The notes under the pieces are model-generated. The model was not told where the DNA came from and did no database searches. It saw only the letters and a program-made list of their open reading frames with translations. 64,000 nucleotides of DNA, taken from positions 1 through 64,000 of the forward strand of contig JAFQAU010000212.1 in NCBI GenBank assembly GCA_017399885.1. The letters run 5' to 3'. Every line of letters begins with the position of its first letter. Position 1 is the stretch's first letter. A program made the translations under genes and the position numbers. Source of the DNA: Lachnospiraceae bacterium (lineage in GTDB: Bacteria > Bacillota > Clostridia > Lachnospirales > Lachnospiraceae). Positions 38,498 through 48,427 of this stretch are shown in pieces.

Positions 38498-39677
38498 CAT
38501 ATAAATCTTCTCCTCTATAACGTGCAATGGCTGCACAATCTTTATCTCCACGACCTGAAATATTAACTACTATTATCTGATCCTTACTCATTTCCTTAGC
38601 AACATGAATGGCATGAGCAATTGCATGTGCACTTTCAATGGCAGGTATAATCCCTTCTATTCTAGATAAATATTCAAATGCTTCTACTGCCTGCTCATCT
38701 GTTACCGGTACATACTCTGCTCTACCTATATCATGTAAATGCGCATGCTCCGGTCCAATTCCTGGATAATCCAAACCAGCAGATATAGAATATACCGGTG
38801 CAATTTGTCCATACTCATCCTGACAAAAATAAGATTTCATACCGTGGAAAATTCCCAATTTTCCTGTATTAATCGTTGCAGCTGTCTCTAATGTGTCAAT
38901 CCCTCTACCTGCTGCCTCACAACCAATCAAACGAACCTGTGCATCATCTATAAAATGGTAAAAGGCACCTATAGCATTGGAACCGCCACCTACGCAGGCA
39001 ATGACCGCATCAGGTAATCTTCCTTCTTTTTCCATCATCTGCATTTTAATCTCTTTACTAATGACAGCTTGAAAATCACGAACAATATTAGGAAATGGAT
39101 ATGGTCCCATAACCGAACCCAATACATAATGGGTATCCTTAATTCTACTGGTCCATTCTCTAAAGGTCTCTGATACGGCATCTTTTAATGTCTTTGTTCC
39201 ACTCTCTACAGGATGTACTTTCGCGCCAAGCAAACGCATACGATATACATTTAGCGCCTGTCTTTCACAATCATGTTTTCCCATAAAGATTTCACATTCC
39301 ATCCCCATCATGGCTGCCACTGTAGCAGTTGCTACACCGTGCTGACCAGCACCTGTTTCTGCTATAACTCTGGTTTTTCCCATACGCTTTGCCAATAACA
39401 TCTGACCTATTACATTGTTAATCTTGTGAGAACCTGTGTGATTCAAATCCTCTCTCTTTAAATATATCTTGGCTCCACCTAAATCCTCTGTCATACGTTT
39501 TGCATAGTATAATCGACTTGGTCTTCCTGTATATTCATTATATAATTCTTCCAATTCTCTGTTAAAATCCGGATCATCTTTGTATTTATTATAGGCTTCT
39601 TCTACCTCATGTACTGCATTCATAAGTATCTCCGGAATATATTGTCCACCATGCACTCCAAATCTTCCTTTTTCCAT
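38493..39677 (-). CDS. trpB: Tryptophan synthase beta chain
   Basis: PLP enzyme joining indole and serine. 394 residues. PLP lysine in [23 protein letters not shown], and the phosphate loop [13 protein letters not shown]. The ATG at 39677 has AGGAG 9 bases upstream. Preceded by a T-box leader; only trpB and trpA are here, without the earlier trp genes. Confidence 0.97.
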   Translation of the reverse strand: MEKGRFGVHGGQYIPEILMNAVHEVEEAYNKYKDDPDFNRELEELYNEYTGRPSRLYYAKRMTEDLGGAKIYLKREDLNHTGSHKINNVIGQMLLAKRMGKTRVIAETGAGQHGVATATVAAMMGMECEIFMGKHDCERQALNVYRMRLLGAKVHPVESGTKTLKDAVSETFREWTSRIKDTHYVLGSVMGPYPFPNIVRDFQAVISKEIKMQMMEKEGRLPDAVIACVGGGSNAIGAFYHFIDDAQVRLIGCEAAGRGIDTLETAATINTGKLGIFHGMKSYFCQDEYGQIAPVYSISAGLDYPGIGPEHAHLHDIGRAEYVPVTDEQAVEAFEYLSRIEGIIPAIESAHAIAHAIHVAKEMSKDQIIVVNISGRGDKDCAAIARYRGEDLYE

Positions 39678-39716
39678 TCTATCCATCTCCTTTTTTCAAT
39701 CTAGGTTTTCTGTAAA

Positions 39717-39793
39717 GTAAGAACAAAGTAGACAAGTCCACCAGTTTTCCCTAAATCCCTCATTCACAAGGAACTTTCCTATAAAGTAAAAAA
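39717..39793. repeat. Family 2 repeat, internally deleted copy
   Basis: GAACAAAGTAGACAAGTCCAC, then CCCTAAATCCCTCATTCA as in the 53301 and 60950 copies, then directly GGAACTTTCCTATAAAGTAAAAAA. The middle of the element is missing. It sits just after the T-box terminator on the minus strand. Confidence 0.7.
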
Positions 39794-40067
39794 AAACTCC
39801 TGTCCTATATTCATAGGACAAGAGTTTATCTATCTCCTGCGGTACCACCTAAATTCACGTATCTCACATGCTCTCACTTCGTGCTAAATAACACGGATTC
39901 CCTGTAACGTAGGAAAAACGTTGGATATTACTAAGTAATTACTACCGTTCCTTCCACCCTTATGAGTCCATTCGTCAAAGCTTATTATACTACATTCCCA
40001 CCAACCTGTAGCTCTCTGAATAATCATTACCTTCACTACTCTTCTCAATCATCGGTTTTACTTTTAA
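39788..40067 (-). promoter_or_regulatory. T-box leader of trpBA, tryptophan specifier
   Basis: On the minus strand: AGAGAG (40017-40012) and GGTTGGTGGGAA of stem I, a candidate TGG specifier in GAATGGACT (TGG at 39970-39968), the T-box AGGTGGTACCGC (near 39848-39837), and a terminator stem AAACTC-TTGTCCTAT / ATAGGACA-GAGTTT followed by TTTTTTTTT. Uncharged tRNA-Trp should favour the antiterminator and turn on trpBA. Confidence 0.93.
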
Positions 40068-40068
40068 A

Positions 40069-40097
40069 AGGATACTCCTAAAATCTCAAATTGTCAA
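40069..40097 (-). promoter_or_regulatory. Promoter of the trpBA T-box transcript
   Basis: TTGACA (40097-40092), 17-base spacer, TATCCT (40074-40069), in the short gap after tex. Confidence 0.8.
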
Positions 40098-40105
40098 TGT
40101 TTATT

Positions 40106-42247
40106 TTAAATTTTCATAGTTAACTGGATTCTCTTCTTTTGTAAATCCACACTCATAACCTTTACTTCTACAATATCTCCCACACTTACAACATCTAAAG
40201 GATGCTTAACAAATTTTTTATCTGTAAGCTGTGAAATATGAACCAATCCATCCTGGTGCACACCAATGTCTACAAAAGCACCAAAATCAATTACATTTCT
40301 CACTGTTCCTTTTAAAATCATACCTTCTTTTAAATCTTTCATTTCCAATACGTCAGTTCTCAAAATAGGCTTAGGCATTTCATCTCGTGGATCCCTTCCA
40401 GGTTTCTCCAATTCTTTCATAATATCTAAAAGCGTAGCCTCTCCAATTTCCAGCTCACTGGCAACTTTTATTTTATCTTTTACCATTAATCCAAGTCCTG
40501 TTACTCCACCCTTAATATCTTCTAATTTATATCCTACTTTTTCAATAAGCTTTGTAGCAGCTTCATAACTTTCCGGATGTACACTGGTACCATCGAGAGG
40601 ATTCTCTCCGTCAGATATACGCATAAATCCTGCACATTGTTCAAATGCCTTTGGTCCAAGCTTAGCAACCTTTAACAATTGCTTACGATTGGTAAATCTT
40701 CCATTTTCTTCACGATAAGTAACAATATTTTTAGCCAATGCCTTGCTAATACCTGAAACATATTCCAATAAAGATGCAGATGCTGTATTCAAATCTACCC
40801 CAACCTTATTTACCGCACCTTCTACCACACCGCCTAATGCTTCACTTAATTTCTTTTGATTCATATCATGCTGATATTGACCAACACCAATAGACTTAGG
40901 ATCAATCTTTACCAATTCTGCCAATGGATCCTGTAATCTTCTTGCAATAGATGCCGCACTTCTTTGTCCTACATCAAAATTTGGAAATTCCTCTGTAGCC
41001 AGCTTACTGGCTGAATATACAGAAGCTCCCGCTTCATTTACAATCACATACTGCACCGGCTTATTTATTTCTTTTAACATCTCAACAATAATATGCTCTG
41101 ATTCTCTTGAAGCAGTTCCATTTCCTACCGATATCAATGTGATATTATATTTATCAATTAATGCCTTCACCGTTTTCTTGGTTTCTTCTACCTTATTCTG
41201 TGGCTCTGTTGGATAAACTACTGTGGTATCCAATACTTTACCTGTAGCATCAACTACTGCAAGCTTACATCCTGTACGAAATGCCGGATCCCAGCCAAGA
41301 ACCACTTGTCCAACAATTGGTGGTTGCATTAATAGCTGTTCTAAGTTCTTTCCAAATATTTTAATTGCTCCATCTTCAGCCTTCTCTGTCAAATCACTTC
41401 GAATCTCACGCTCAATGGCTGGAGCTATCAGACGACTATAGCTATCTGCTATGGTATCCTTTAACACCTGTACAGTATTTGGATTCTCCTTAATTATAAC
41501 CTTTTTCTCCAAATAACGAAGAATATCCTCTTCCGGTGCAACCACTTTTACAGTAAGAATTTTTTCTTTTTCTCCCCTGTTTAGTGCCAATACCCTATGT
41601 CCCGCTATTTTATGAATACGTTCCTCAAACGCATAATACATTTCATATACAGACTGTGTTTGTTCATCCTTGGCATTAGAAGTAATCAGACCTTCTTTTA
41701 TTGTCAGATCACGGATATACATTCTATAATCTGCTTCGTCAGAAATACTCTCTGCAATAATATCCATAGCACCCTGTATGGCTTCCTCTAGGGTTGTTAC
41801 TTCCTTCTCCTCTGATAAATATGCTTTTGCTTCTTCCTCCAATGGCTTGTCCGTCATCTGAAGCATAATAATATTCGCCAAGCCTTCTAAACCCTTCTCC
41901 TTAGCGATAATAGCTCTGGTTCTACGTTTTGGACGATATGGACGATATAAATCATCTACTACAACCTGTGTAGTTGCTGCTAATATTTGCGCCTTTAACT
42001 CTTCTGTTAGCTTACCTTGCTCCTCAATACTGGCAAGCACCTGATTCTTTTTATCCTCTAAATTTCTAAGATAAGTCAGTCTTTCACTTAAATTACGAAG
42101 CTGCTCATCATCTAAGGAACCATGCATTTCTTTACGATAACGGGCAATAAATGGAATTGTATTTCCCTCATCAATTAACTTTACAACAGCCTCTACCTGC
42201 CATAGTGCAATACTTAACTCATCCTTTAACTGTTCAAAAATATTCAT
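40106..42247 (-). CDS. tex: Tex-family RNA-binding protein
   Basis: 713 residues: N-terminal helical region (FIARYRKEMHGSLDDEQLRNL), a YqgF-like domain (GWDPAFRTGCKLAVVDATGKVLDT), a helix-hairpin-helix region (LNTASASLLEYVSGIS) and a C-terminal S1 domain (LKGTVRNVIDFGAFVDIGVHQDGLVHISQL). Family role: RNA-associated protein affecting transcription, poorly defined. The ribosome site is weak. Confidence 0.95.
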   Translation of the reverse strand: MNIFEQLKDELSIALWQVEAVVKLIDEGNTIPFIARYRKEMHGSLDDEQLRNLSERLTYLRNLEDKKNQVLASIEEQGKLTEELKAQILAATTQVVVDDLYRPYRPKRRTRAIIAKEKGLEGLANIIMLQMTDKPLEEEAKAYLSEEKEVTTLEEAIQGAMDIIAESISDEADYRMYIRDLTIKEGLITSNAKDEQTQSVYEMYYAFEERIHKIAGHRVLALNRGEKEKILTVKVVAPEEDILRYLEKKVIIKENPNTVQVLKDTIADSYSRLIAPAIEREIRSDLTEKAEDGAIKIFGKNLEQLLMQPPIVGQVVLGWDPAFRTGCKLAVVDATGKVLDTTVVYPTEPQNKVEETKKTVKALIDKYNITLISVGNGTASRESEHIIVEMLKEINKPVQYVIVNEAGASVYSASKLATEEFPNFDVGQRSAASIARRLQDPLAELVKIDPKSIGVGQYQHDMNQKKLSEALGGVVEGAVNKVGVDLNTASASLLEYVSGISKALAKNIVTYREENGRFTNRKQLLKVAKLGPKAFEQCAGFMRISDGENPLDGTSVHPESYEAATKLIEKVGYKLEDIKGGVTGLGLMVKDKIKVASELEIGEATLLDIMKELEKPGRDPRDEMPKPILRTDVLEMKDLKEGMILKGTVRNVIDFGAFVDIGVHQDGLVHISQLTDKKFVKHPLDVVSVGDIVEVKVMSVDLQKKRIQLTMKI

Positions 42248-42401
42248 AATTTATACCATACTATCAAACACAAGTCCTTATGTATTCGATAAATACAAAC
42301 ACCACAAAGAGTAGTATGTAGGTTTGCATATTTTCCTTTCTTTTAGTAATAACACACTGTCCTATTATAAAAGATTTTTTTTAGGGTTTCAATGTTTTGA
42401 A

Positions 42402-42447
42402 AAATAAAAAGTTATCGAAATTCTTATATTCCGATAACTTTTTATTT
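42402..42447. terminator. Bidirectional-type terminator after the phosphofructokinase gene
   Basis: A perfect 16-bp stem AAATAAAAAGTTATCG / CGATAACTTTTTATTT with a 14-base loop; T-rich on both strands. It lies about 60 bases past the phosphofructokinase stop. Confidence 0.85.
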
Positions 42448-42507
42448 CATCAATATTGTTAAGCATAATAGATCAGCCAGTTGGCCAACCATTACAATTA
42501 AATTTCT

Positions 42508-43749
42508 TTATTTCTTTGTTAAATCTAATACAATATGTCTAGGAATACCTTCTACAGGAACTGGAATCAATTCAGCCTGAATCAAAGGCTCAATGTAACT
42601 AATAAATTCCTCTGTTACATAGGTTCCCTCTTTATTAATCCACTCTCTTGGAACCAATTTCTCAACATTAGAAATCTTATGTACGTCATATACATCTGTA
42701 GTACACTGATATGGATCGTCAGATACACGCTTTAAGATAATCATCTTTCCGTTATCTCCTTCAAATGCTGCCTTTACTGCCGCTCCACCTACTGCAAATG
42801 CTTCATTAATATCTGTTCTTGATGCCAAATGGGCTGCACTTCTTTGCAATGTACTAAGCTCAATTGCACGTGTCTTACATCCAATCTCAGCTGAAATGGT
42901 ATTTGCAAGGAAGGTTGCTGTACCTGTAAGCTGCTTATGTCCAAATGCATCTACATAATCTACTGCTGCACCATATTCACATACATACTTTCCTTCTTTG
43001 GTCTTGATACCCTCAGATACTGCTACCACAACTGTCTTTTGCTTCTTCAATAAAGACTTAACTTTAGAAACAAAAGTAGGAATATCAAATGGCACCTCTG
43101 GAAGATAAATTAAATCCGGTCCCGGACTATCCTCACCTTTTGCTAACGCTGTTGCACCTGTCAACCATCCTGCGTTACGTCCCATTACTTCAATAATGGT
43201 GACGATATCTGTATTATATGCTAAACCAATTGCGTCACGAATCACTTCTTTTGTGGTAGTTCCAATATATTTTGCTGCACTACCAAATCCAGGAGTATGA
43301 TCTGTAATCGCCAAGTCATTATCAATCGTCTTTGGTACCCCTACAAATTTCTGTGAATAGCCTTTTATAATTGCGTAATCACTTAATTTACGAATTGTGT
43401 CCATGGAATCATTTCCACCTATATAAATAAAGCATTCAATATCCAATTTATTAAGTGATTCGAAAATCTTCTCATAAATCTCTGTATTCTCATGAATCTC
43501 TGGTAATTTATATCTACATGAGCCTAAATATGCAGATGGTGTTCTTTTTAATATCTCAATATCTAATTCTGTCTGAATGTAATCTGATAAATCCACATAC
43601 TTTCCATCTAAAAATCCCTGAATACCATGAAGCATACCATAGATTTTCTTCGCTCCTCTGTCTTTTGCTGTCTTCACAACACCAGCTAAGCTTGAGTTAA
43701 TTACTGCGGTAGGTCCGCCTGATTGTCCAACTATAATATTCCCTTTCAT
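42508..43749 (-). CDS. 6-phosphofructokinase, probably pyrophosphate-dependent
   Basis: 413 residues. GQSGGPTAVINSSL at the N-terminus, IGGNDSMDT (GGND in place of the ATP-type GGDG) and PKTIDNDL (Lys in place of Gly), both features of PPi-using enzymes. Catalytic TIDND is intact. Role: fructose 6-phosphate phosphorylation in glycolysis, reversible if PPi-linked. The ATG at 43749 has GGGAGG 7 bases upstream. Cofactor choice is inferred from those two residues. Confidence 0.92.
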   Translation of the reverse strand: MKGNIIVGQSGGPTAVINSSLAGVVKTAKDRGAKKIYGMLHGIQGFLDGKYVDLSDYIQTELDIEILKRTPSAYLGSCRYKLPEIHENTEIYEKIFESLNKLDIECFIYIGGNDSMDTIRKLSDYAIIKGYSQKFVGVPKTIDNDLAITDHTPGFGSAAKYIGTTTKEVIRDAIGLAYNTDIVTIIEVMGRNAGWLTGATALAKGEDSPGPDLIYLPEVPFDIPTFVSKVKSLLKKQKTVVVAVSEGIKTKEGKYVCEYGAAVDYVDAFGHKQLTGTATFLANTISAEIGCKTRAIELSTLQRSAAHLASRTDINEAFAVGGAAVKAAFEGDNGKMIILKRVSDDPYQCTTDVYDVHKISNVEKLVPREWINKEGTYVTEEFISYIEPLIQAELIPVPVEGIPRHIVLDLTKK

Positions 43750-43991
43750 ATTAAGTCCTCCCTTATCGCTGTCCTCTCCTGTCCGTTGCTGTTTCATAGT
43801 CCCCAAACAGCAAATTCTGTCAACCAAGAGGCATTATTTTTACCTTCTTTAGTATAACATTTTTCCATTCTAAGCACAAGAATTTTCTTTCGATTTTGCA
43901 AGATTTTAATATTTTGTTTCGCAATCATATATAATATTTTCTATTTTGTGATAACTTTATGTATTATTCTATTTTTTTCAACAGCTTAACC

Positions 43992-44612
43992 TTAGATTTT
44001 TGGTGGGATATACACCTCAAAGTGTTCTAAATTCGGCCATACCTCATACCAATCTACTCCTTCCTCTTTTGCATTTTTTTCTATCTTTTCACTTATTGTC
44101 AAAGACCTTATATCCTCAAAACCAAAATAGGTGGCACAATTATTTAAAACACTGCTATCACTTGCGTCAGCAAGTTCTGAACCATATAGGGTAAGGACCT
44201 GCAATTTATCATATACTTTGCCTGTATCTTCTGAATAATTAGATATTGTATATATTCCTTCATCACCACTTGAGAATACTGCACCTAATGCAATCGTTAT
44301 TCTTTCTCCTTTTTTCCCTTCTAATTGTCTGTTAGTAATTTCTGCAATATCTGAAAAAAGATCTTTTTTCTCAAATCTAGTCTCAAACTGACCTTTTTTT
44401 ATCAAGTATCTATAATAGATTCTATCTTCATTGGCTGTTTTTCCATCATAAATTGCTCTTTCTCCTATTTTTTCGTAAATTGCTTTAGATATTTCATCGT
44501 CTGGCTTTTTATTTTTAGGATTATATCCACCACCTATAGCATACATAACAAATAAAAGCCATATCATTTTTATTAATATTATAATTCCTATCCCTATTAG
44601 TATTTTTCTCAT
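43992..44612 (-). CDS. Membrane-anchored protein of unknown function, tandem paralogue 1
   Basis: 206 residues: one N-terminal membrane helix (IGIIILIKMIWLLFVMYAIGGG), then a soluble domain. Identical to its neighbour (44804-45433) over the first 36 residues and nearly identical over the last ~75 (SNYSEDTGKVYDKLQVLTLYG onward), but divergent between about 45 and 125. Ends EVYIPPKI. I do not recognise a family. Confidence 0.8.
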   Translation of the reverse strand: MRKILIGIGIIILIKMIWLLFVMYAIGGGYNPKNKKPDDEISKAIYEKIGERAIYDGKTANEDRIYYRYLIKKGQFETRFEKKDLFSDIAEITNRQLEGKKGERITIALGAVFSSGDEGIYTISNYSEDTGKVYDKLQVLTLYGSELADASDSSVLNNCATYFGFEDIRSLTISEKIEKNAKEEGVDWYEVWPNLEHFEVYIPPKI

Positions 44613-44654
44613 ACTGTTCCCTACTCTATTTTCAATTCTTGCTTGCTAGTCTTG

Positions 44655-44819
44655 GCGCAGAATTCGGGTCAGCTATCGCTGACATAATTCTCATCCGAAT
44701 TCCTGCGCGTCCTCGTAGCGCGTATATCAGACGAGAGATTGCACTCCCGTCGATACTAAATTGTCACTCGTCTCCTACGCTTCACCTAGAAGCGAAGAGT
44801 CATCTATTGTCTGATATAC
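44655..44819. repeat. GC-richer palindromic insert between the two paralogues
   Basis: Several inverted repeats: GCGCAGAATTCGG / CCGAATTCCTGCGC (44655-44708) with inner CAGC/GCTG; GTATATCAGAC / GTCTGATATAC (44722-44732, 44809-44819); CGCTTC/GAAGCG near 44778-44793. Visibly richer in G and C than its surroundings. The right arm forms the end of the 44804 gene, changing its last residues to RQ and stop. Confidence 0.7.
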
Positions 44820-45433
44820 ACCTCAAAGTGTTCTAAATTCGGCCACACCTCATACCAATCTACTCCTTCCTCTTTTGCATTTTTCTCTATCTTTTCGCTT
44901 ATTGTCAAAGACCTTATATCTTCAAAACCAAAATAGGTCGCACAATTATTTAAAACACTGCTATCACTTGCGTCAGCATGTCTTGAACCGTACAAAGTGA
45001 GAACCTGCAATTTATCATATACTTTGCCTGTATCTTCTGAATAATTGGATACTGTATATATCCATTCGTCTCCACCTGAAATTACAGCAGCTAGTATCAA
45101 AACTATTTTTTCGTCTTTTCTTGAACCAAATTCTTGCTTAATACTTTTTTCTTCTAAATTTTCATTTATAATTCCTGCAATGTCAGAAAAAATAGTTTTA
45201 TTTTCAAATTGCTCCCTTTTTACCAAATATGTATAATAAATTTTATCCCCAAAAATTTCTTTACCATCATAAAGCACAGTTTTTCCCATTTTTTCGTAAA
45301 TTGCTTTAGATATTTCATCGTCAGCCTTCTTATTTTTAGGATTATATCCACCTCCTATAGCATACATAACAAATAAAAGCCATATCATTTTTATCAATAT
45401 TATAATTCCTATCCCTATTAGTATTTTTCTCAT
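44804..45433 (-). CDS. Membrane-anchored protein of unknown function, tandem paralogue 2
   Basis: 209 residues, same architecture as the gene at 43992: identical N-terminal helix, divergent middle (NKTIFSDIAGIINENLEEKS, KQEFGSRKDEKIV) and near-identical C-terminal part. Ends EVYIRQ, shortened relative to its twin by the palindromic insert. It lies directly downstream of the VWA-domain gene, so these small proteins might serve that secreted protein. Confidence 0.8.
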   Translation of the reverse strand: MRKILIGIGIIILIKMIWLLFVMYAIGGGYNPKNKKADDEISKAIYEKMGKTVLYDGKEIFGDKIYYTYLVKREQFENKTIFSDIAGIINENLEEKSIKQEFGSRKDEKIVLILAAVISGGDEWIYTVSNYSEDTGKVYDKLQVLTLYGSRHADASDSSVLNNCATYFGFEDIRSLTISEKIEKNAKEEGVDWYEVWPNLEHFEVYIRQ

Positions 45434-45448
45434 ATAGTTCCCGCTCTC

Positions 45449-48322
45449 CTAGTACACAGACAAAATATTGGTAACGTAGCTTAGCTTTTCTGCATACTTA
45501 TTATAGTTAATATAATAAATATCCCCCCAACTCACTACCTTTAAAATATATTCTTCTTCAAAAGTAGATATATCTCTATATTTATACACCCCAACAATGG
45601 TCATATAATGATCATTTGTACCTTCTGTCTTTCCACAAATTCTTGCACTTATCATGTCTGAATATAAACCAATCTTTATCCCCTCTATCAAATCACAATA
45701 AGAAAATACCACAGGAATACCATTATCCAACATTTCCTCAATCTGTTGTATTACCAACTCCTTCTGGATTTTCTCTGGAAGCAAAGCATACTCTGCCCAT
45801 TCTACTGTTTTATATGGTTTTTGATATGTCTTTAAAAAAGTTGAAAATCCTTCTTCCATTTTCCATGGATTTAATCCCGTATAGCAGTCCAGCGTCCAAT
45901 CTAATGTATAGGTTCTTTCATACATATTCTCCAAATACAGTCTGTAATTGTTCTTTGTAGTGATTCCTGTAACTTCATCAACCGGATTAACCTGGGCACT
46001 GCCGGAGCGATATCCATCTGTTTGGGATTTCATAAATAGTTCTGCATCACTCATGGCAATTACCCCACATCCCATTTCAGCCAAACGATAATATTTATCA
46101 CTCTTCATTTTAGCAATTTTGTCCATTTCCTCCGTGTCACTAGTATATTTTACCTTGTCCATCCACCAGCCTTGGTTTCCACCGTGAGTACTGACTCCCG
46201 ATGAATCTACGATTCTCAAGTAATCAGATGTAAAATATTTGTTATCTAATTCTGCAATTAAAACATAATCTTTTATCAATGGATATGCATCTTCCTTATC
46301 TAAAATTCCATCCTCATCCGTATCCTTCTTTGTAGGGTCACTTTTTAATTCAAAATATTTGATTCCCAAAAAGTTTCCACGCCCTATGTATCTTTCGTCC
46401 AGATTATAGATTAATCCGGTTTCCTGCATATCTGTTAATCCATCCCCATCGGTATCTGCTTGATTAGGATTGGTATAGATAATTTTCCCGTTTGGTAGCT
46501 TTATTCCTGCCTTTTCATATACATCATATAAACCATCTCCATCAGTATCTGTAGGATCTATTTTATTTAATGTTTTTTCATTTACGCTGGCATAAATATT
46601 TTGCAATTCACTAGATGAATTCCCATAATAATATTGTCCTCCTGTCAATTCTGCCATCTGTTCTAATGCTGTATGAGAAGATTCATTTGCCAGATTTATG
46701 GCATAGATTTGGATTCCTCTCGCCAAATAAGAAGTAATGGTGGAAGTTACATAATTTACATCTCCATCACAGATTAGTACTACTATTTTCTGTTTTTGAG
46801 AACTATGATTTTGGAATAAATCTAATGCTTTTAATAAACCATTGTTTACGTTAGTTCCCCCATTTGCCACTAGGGTATCTATTTTTTCTCTTAATACTGG
46901 CTTATCATTAGTAAAATCACTTATAGTATTGGCTGTATCATGAAATGTTACAATTGCTGCCTCATCTTTTTGTTGCATTGCGGATATAAAATTCTTCATG
47001 GCTGTTTTTGCCATTTGTATGGATGTACCGCACATACTTCCAGAAACGTCTACTACAAAGGTAATGTCAAAATAATTTTTCTCTGTATCTCCCGTCTGAC
47101 TATTTCGATAGTCAATATTCTGTCTCCACGCCTGGTACCATTGTGTACTGTCTACCAACATATAGGTAGAAAAATGGGTTGTGCTATATGTAACCGTATT
47201 ATTTTCTTTATCTATCTTGCAGTCTTCATCCAATATTTGATACCAGTTTTCATCCTCGTTATACCATAAAATTGCTAAATCCTCTTCCTTCGTATCTCCC
47301 AGTTCCTGTTCATCATAGGTAAATACAATATCCGCTGTGTCAAAGCTTTGTGAATAGGTTATTTCTATTGGTACACCAATCAAACCAACAACATCTTTTG
47401 ACTGATAATCTACCTCATATATGTCTGTAATGGCTAAGTTTTCTTGTATATTCCCATTTGTATTAAGGGAAACGCTTACTTCTTTGATTCCCTTTTGTTC
47501 CATATTATCAAATGATTTCGTTATAGTTTGGTATATTTTTTCTTTAGAATCTATAATTCCATTCTTGTCTGTATCCTTCAACAATGGATTAAAATTCAAC
47601 TGAATATCATCATAATCTGTCAAACTATCTTCATCTGTATCTTCTACCAAAGGATTAGTTTTATAGGTATAGATTTCTTCATAATCTGTGAGCTTATCCC
47701 CATCCGTATCTGCTAAAAAAACATTTGTCCCCAACTCTATTTCTTTTTGGTTAGATAATCCATCTCCTTCTATATCATCCTCGCCATCGTTTATGCTATT
47801 TCCATTGGTATCCTCTTTTGTTGGATTAGTTTTTGTAAGATTATATTCTTCATAATCGGTTAAACCGTCTCCATCTGTATCTTTTTTATTCTTATCACTT
47901 CCTAATATCTTCTCATGGCAATCCGGTAAGCCATCTCCATCGCTATCCTTTTCTAGTTCTTCTTTAGAAGTGTATACAAACAAATCTCCTTGATTATTCC
48001 AACCGGTAACTTTTACACAATTTATACCATATGCATATTCTTTATAGGAGAGTACAACAGAACAATTCCATAATGTTGTATCGTTTCCTCTCCAAAAGCG
48101 CAATTCTGTAGCACCTTCCTCTTCTTTGCTTACAGTATAGCTATATAGATACTGTGATTCCTTGGTAGCTACAGCCTTTGGATTATATTGGGTACTTTCA
48201 GCTGTGGAAATGAAAATGTCTCTTCCTCCATTTTCTTCCTTAGATGCATTGGTAAAATTTATATACATTTTTGCATTATCTTTTTCCCAATTTGAAAATT
48301 CTGCTAAGTCAAGATATATCAC
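45449..48322 (-). CDS. Large secreted VWA/calcium-repeat protein, 3' part (5' part cut off by amber codon)
   Basis: 957 residues from a GTG in the same frame as the ORF at 48428-48748. Domains: starch-binding-like module (about 1-105), thrombospondin type 3-like Ca repeats (125-260, DTDGDGLTDYEE), a beta domain (280-395), a VWA domain (418-590; MIDAS DVSGS at 425-429), more Ca repeats (588-680) and a C39/papain-like end with C752 (EMGCGVIAMSDAE) and H905 (NDHYMTI). Without the upstream ORF it has no signal peptide. Probably a disrupted surface protein; the start has no good ribosome site. Confidence 0.75.
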   Translation of the reverse strand: MIYLDLAEFSNWEKDNAKMYINFTNASKEENGGRDIFISTAESTQYNPKAVATKESQYLYSYTVSKEEEGATELRFWRGNDTTLWNCSVVLSYKEYAYGINCVKVTGWNNQGDLFVYTSKEELEKDSDGDGLPDCHEKILGSDKNKKDTDGDGLTDYEEYNLTKTNPTKEDTNGNSINDGEDDIEGDGLSNQKEIELGTNVFLADTDGDKLTDYEEIYTYKTNPLVEDTDEDSLTDYDDIQLNFNPLLKDTDKNGIIDSKEKIYQTITKSFDNMEQKGIKEVSVSLNTNGNIQENLAITDIYEVDYQSKDVVGLIGVPIEITYSQSFDTADIVFTYDEQELGDTKEEDLAILWYNEDENWYQILDEDCKIDKENNTVTYSTTHFSTYMLVDSTQWYQAWRQNIDYRNSQTGDTEKNYFDITFVVDVSGSMCGTSIQMAKTAMKNFISAMQQKDEAAIVTFHDTANTISDFTNDKPVLREKIDTLVANGGTNVNNGLLKALDLFQNHSSQKQKIVVLICDGDVNYVTSTITSYLARGIQIYAINLANESSHTALEQMAELTGGQYYYGNSSSELQNIYASVNEKTLNKIDPTDTDGDGLYDVYEKAGIKLPNGKIIYTNPNQADTDGDGLTDMQETGLIYNLDERYIGRGNFLGIKYFELKSDPTKKDTDEDGILDKEDAYPLIKDYVLIAELDNKYFTSDYLRIVDSSGVSTHGGNQGWWMDKVKYTSDTEEMDKIAKMKSDKYYRLAEMGCGVIAMSDAELFMKSQTDGYRSGSAQVNPVDEVTGITTKNNYRLYLENMYERTYTLDWTLDCYTGLNPWKMEEGFSTFLKTYQKPYKTVEWAEYALLPEKIQKELVIQQIEEMLDNGIPVVFSYCDLIEGIKIGLYSDMISARICGKTEGTNDHYMTIVGVYKYRDISTFEEEYILKVVSWGDIYYINYNKYAEKLSYVTNILSVY

Positions 48323-48427
48323 ATCCCCCGCATGAAAACATTCTTGATTCTCTTCTATGCTCCCCCAGTGACCATACTCGCTTCCATCAGCATAATAGGC
48401 ATTGTTAGCGTCTCTGCCTCCTGCGCT

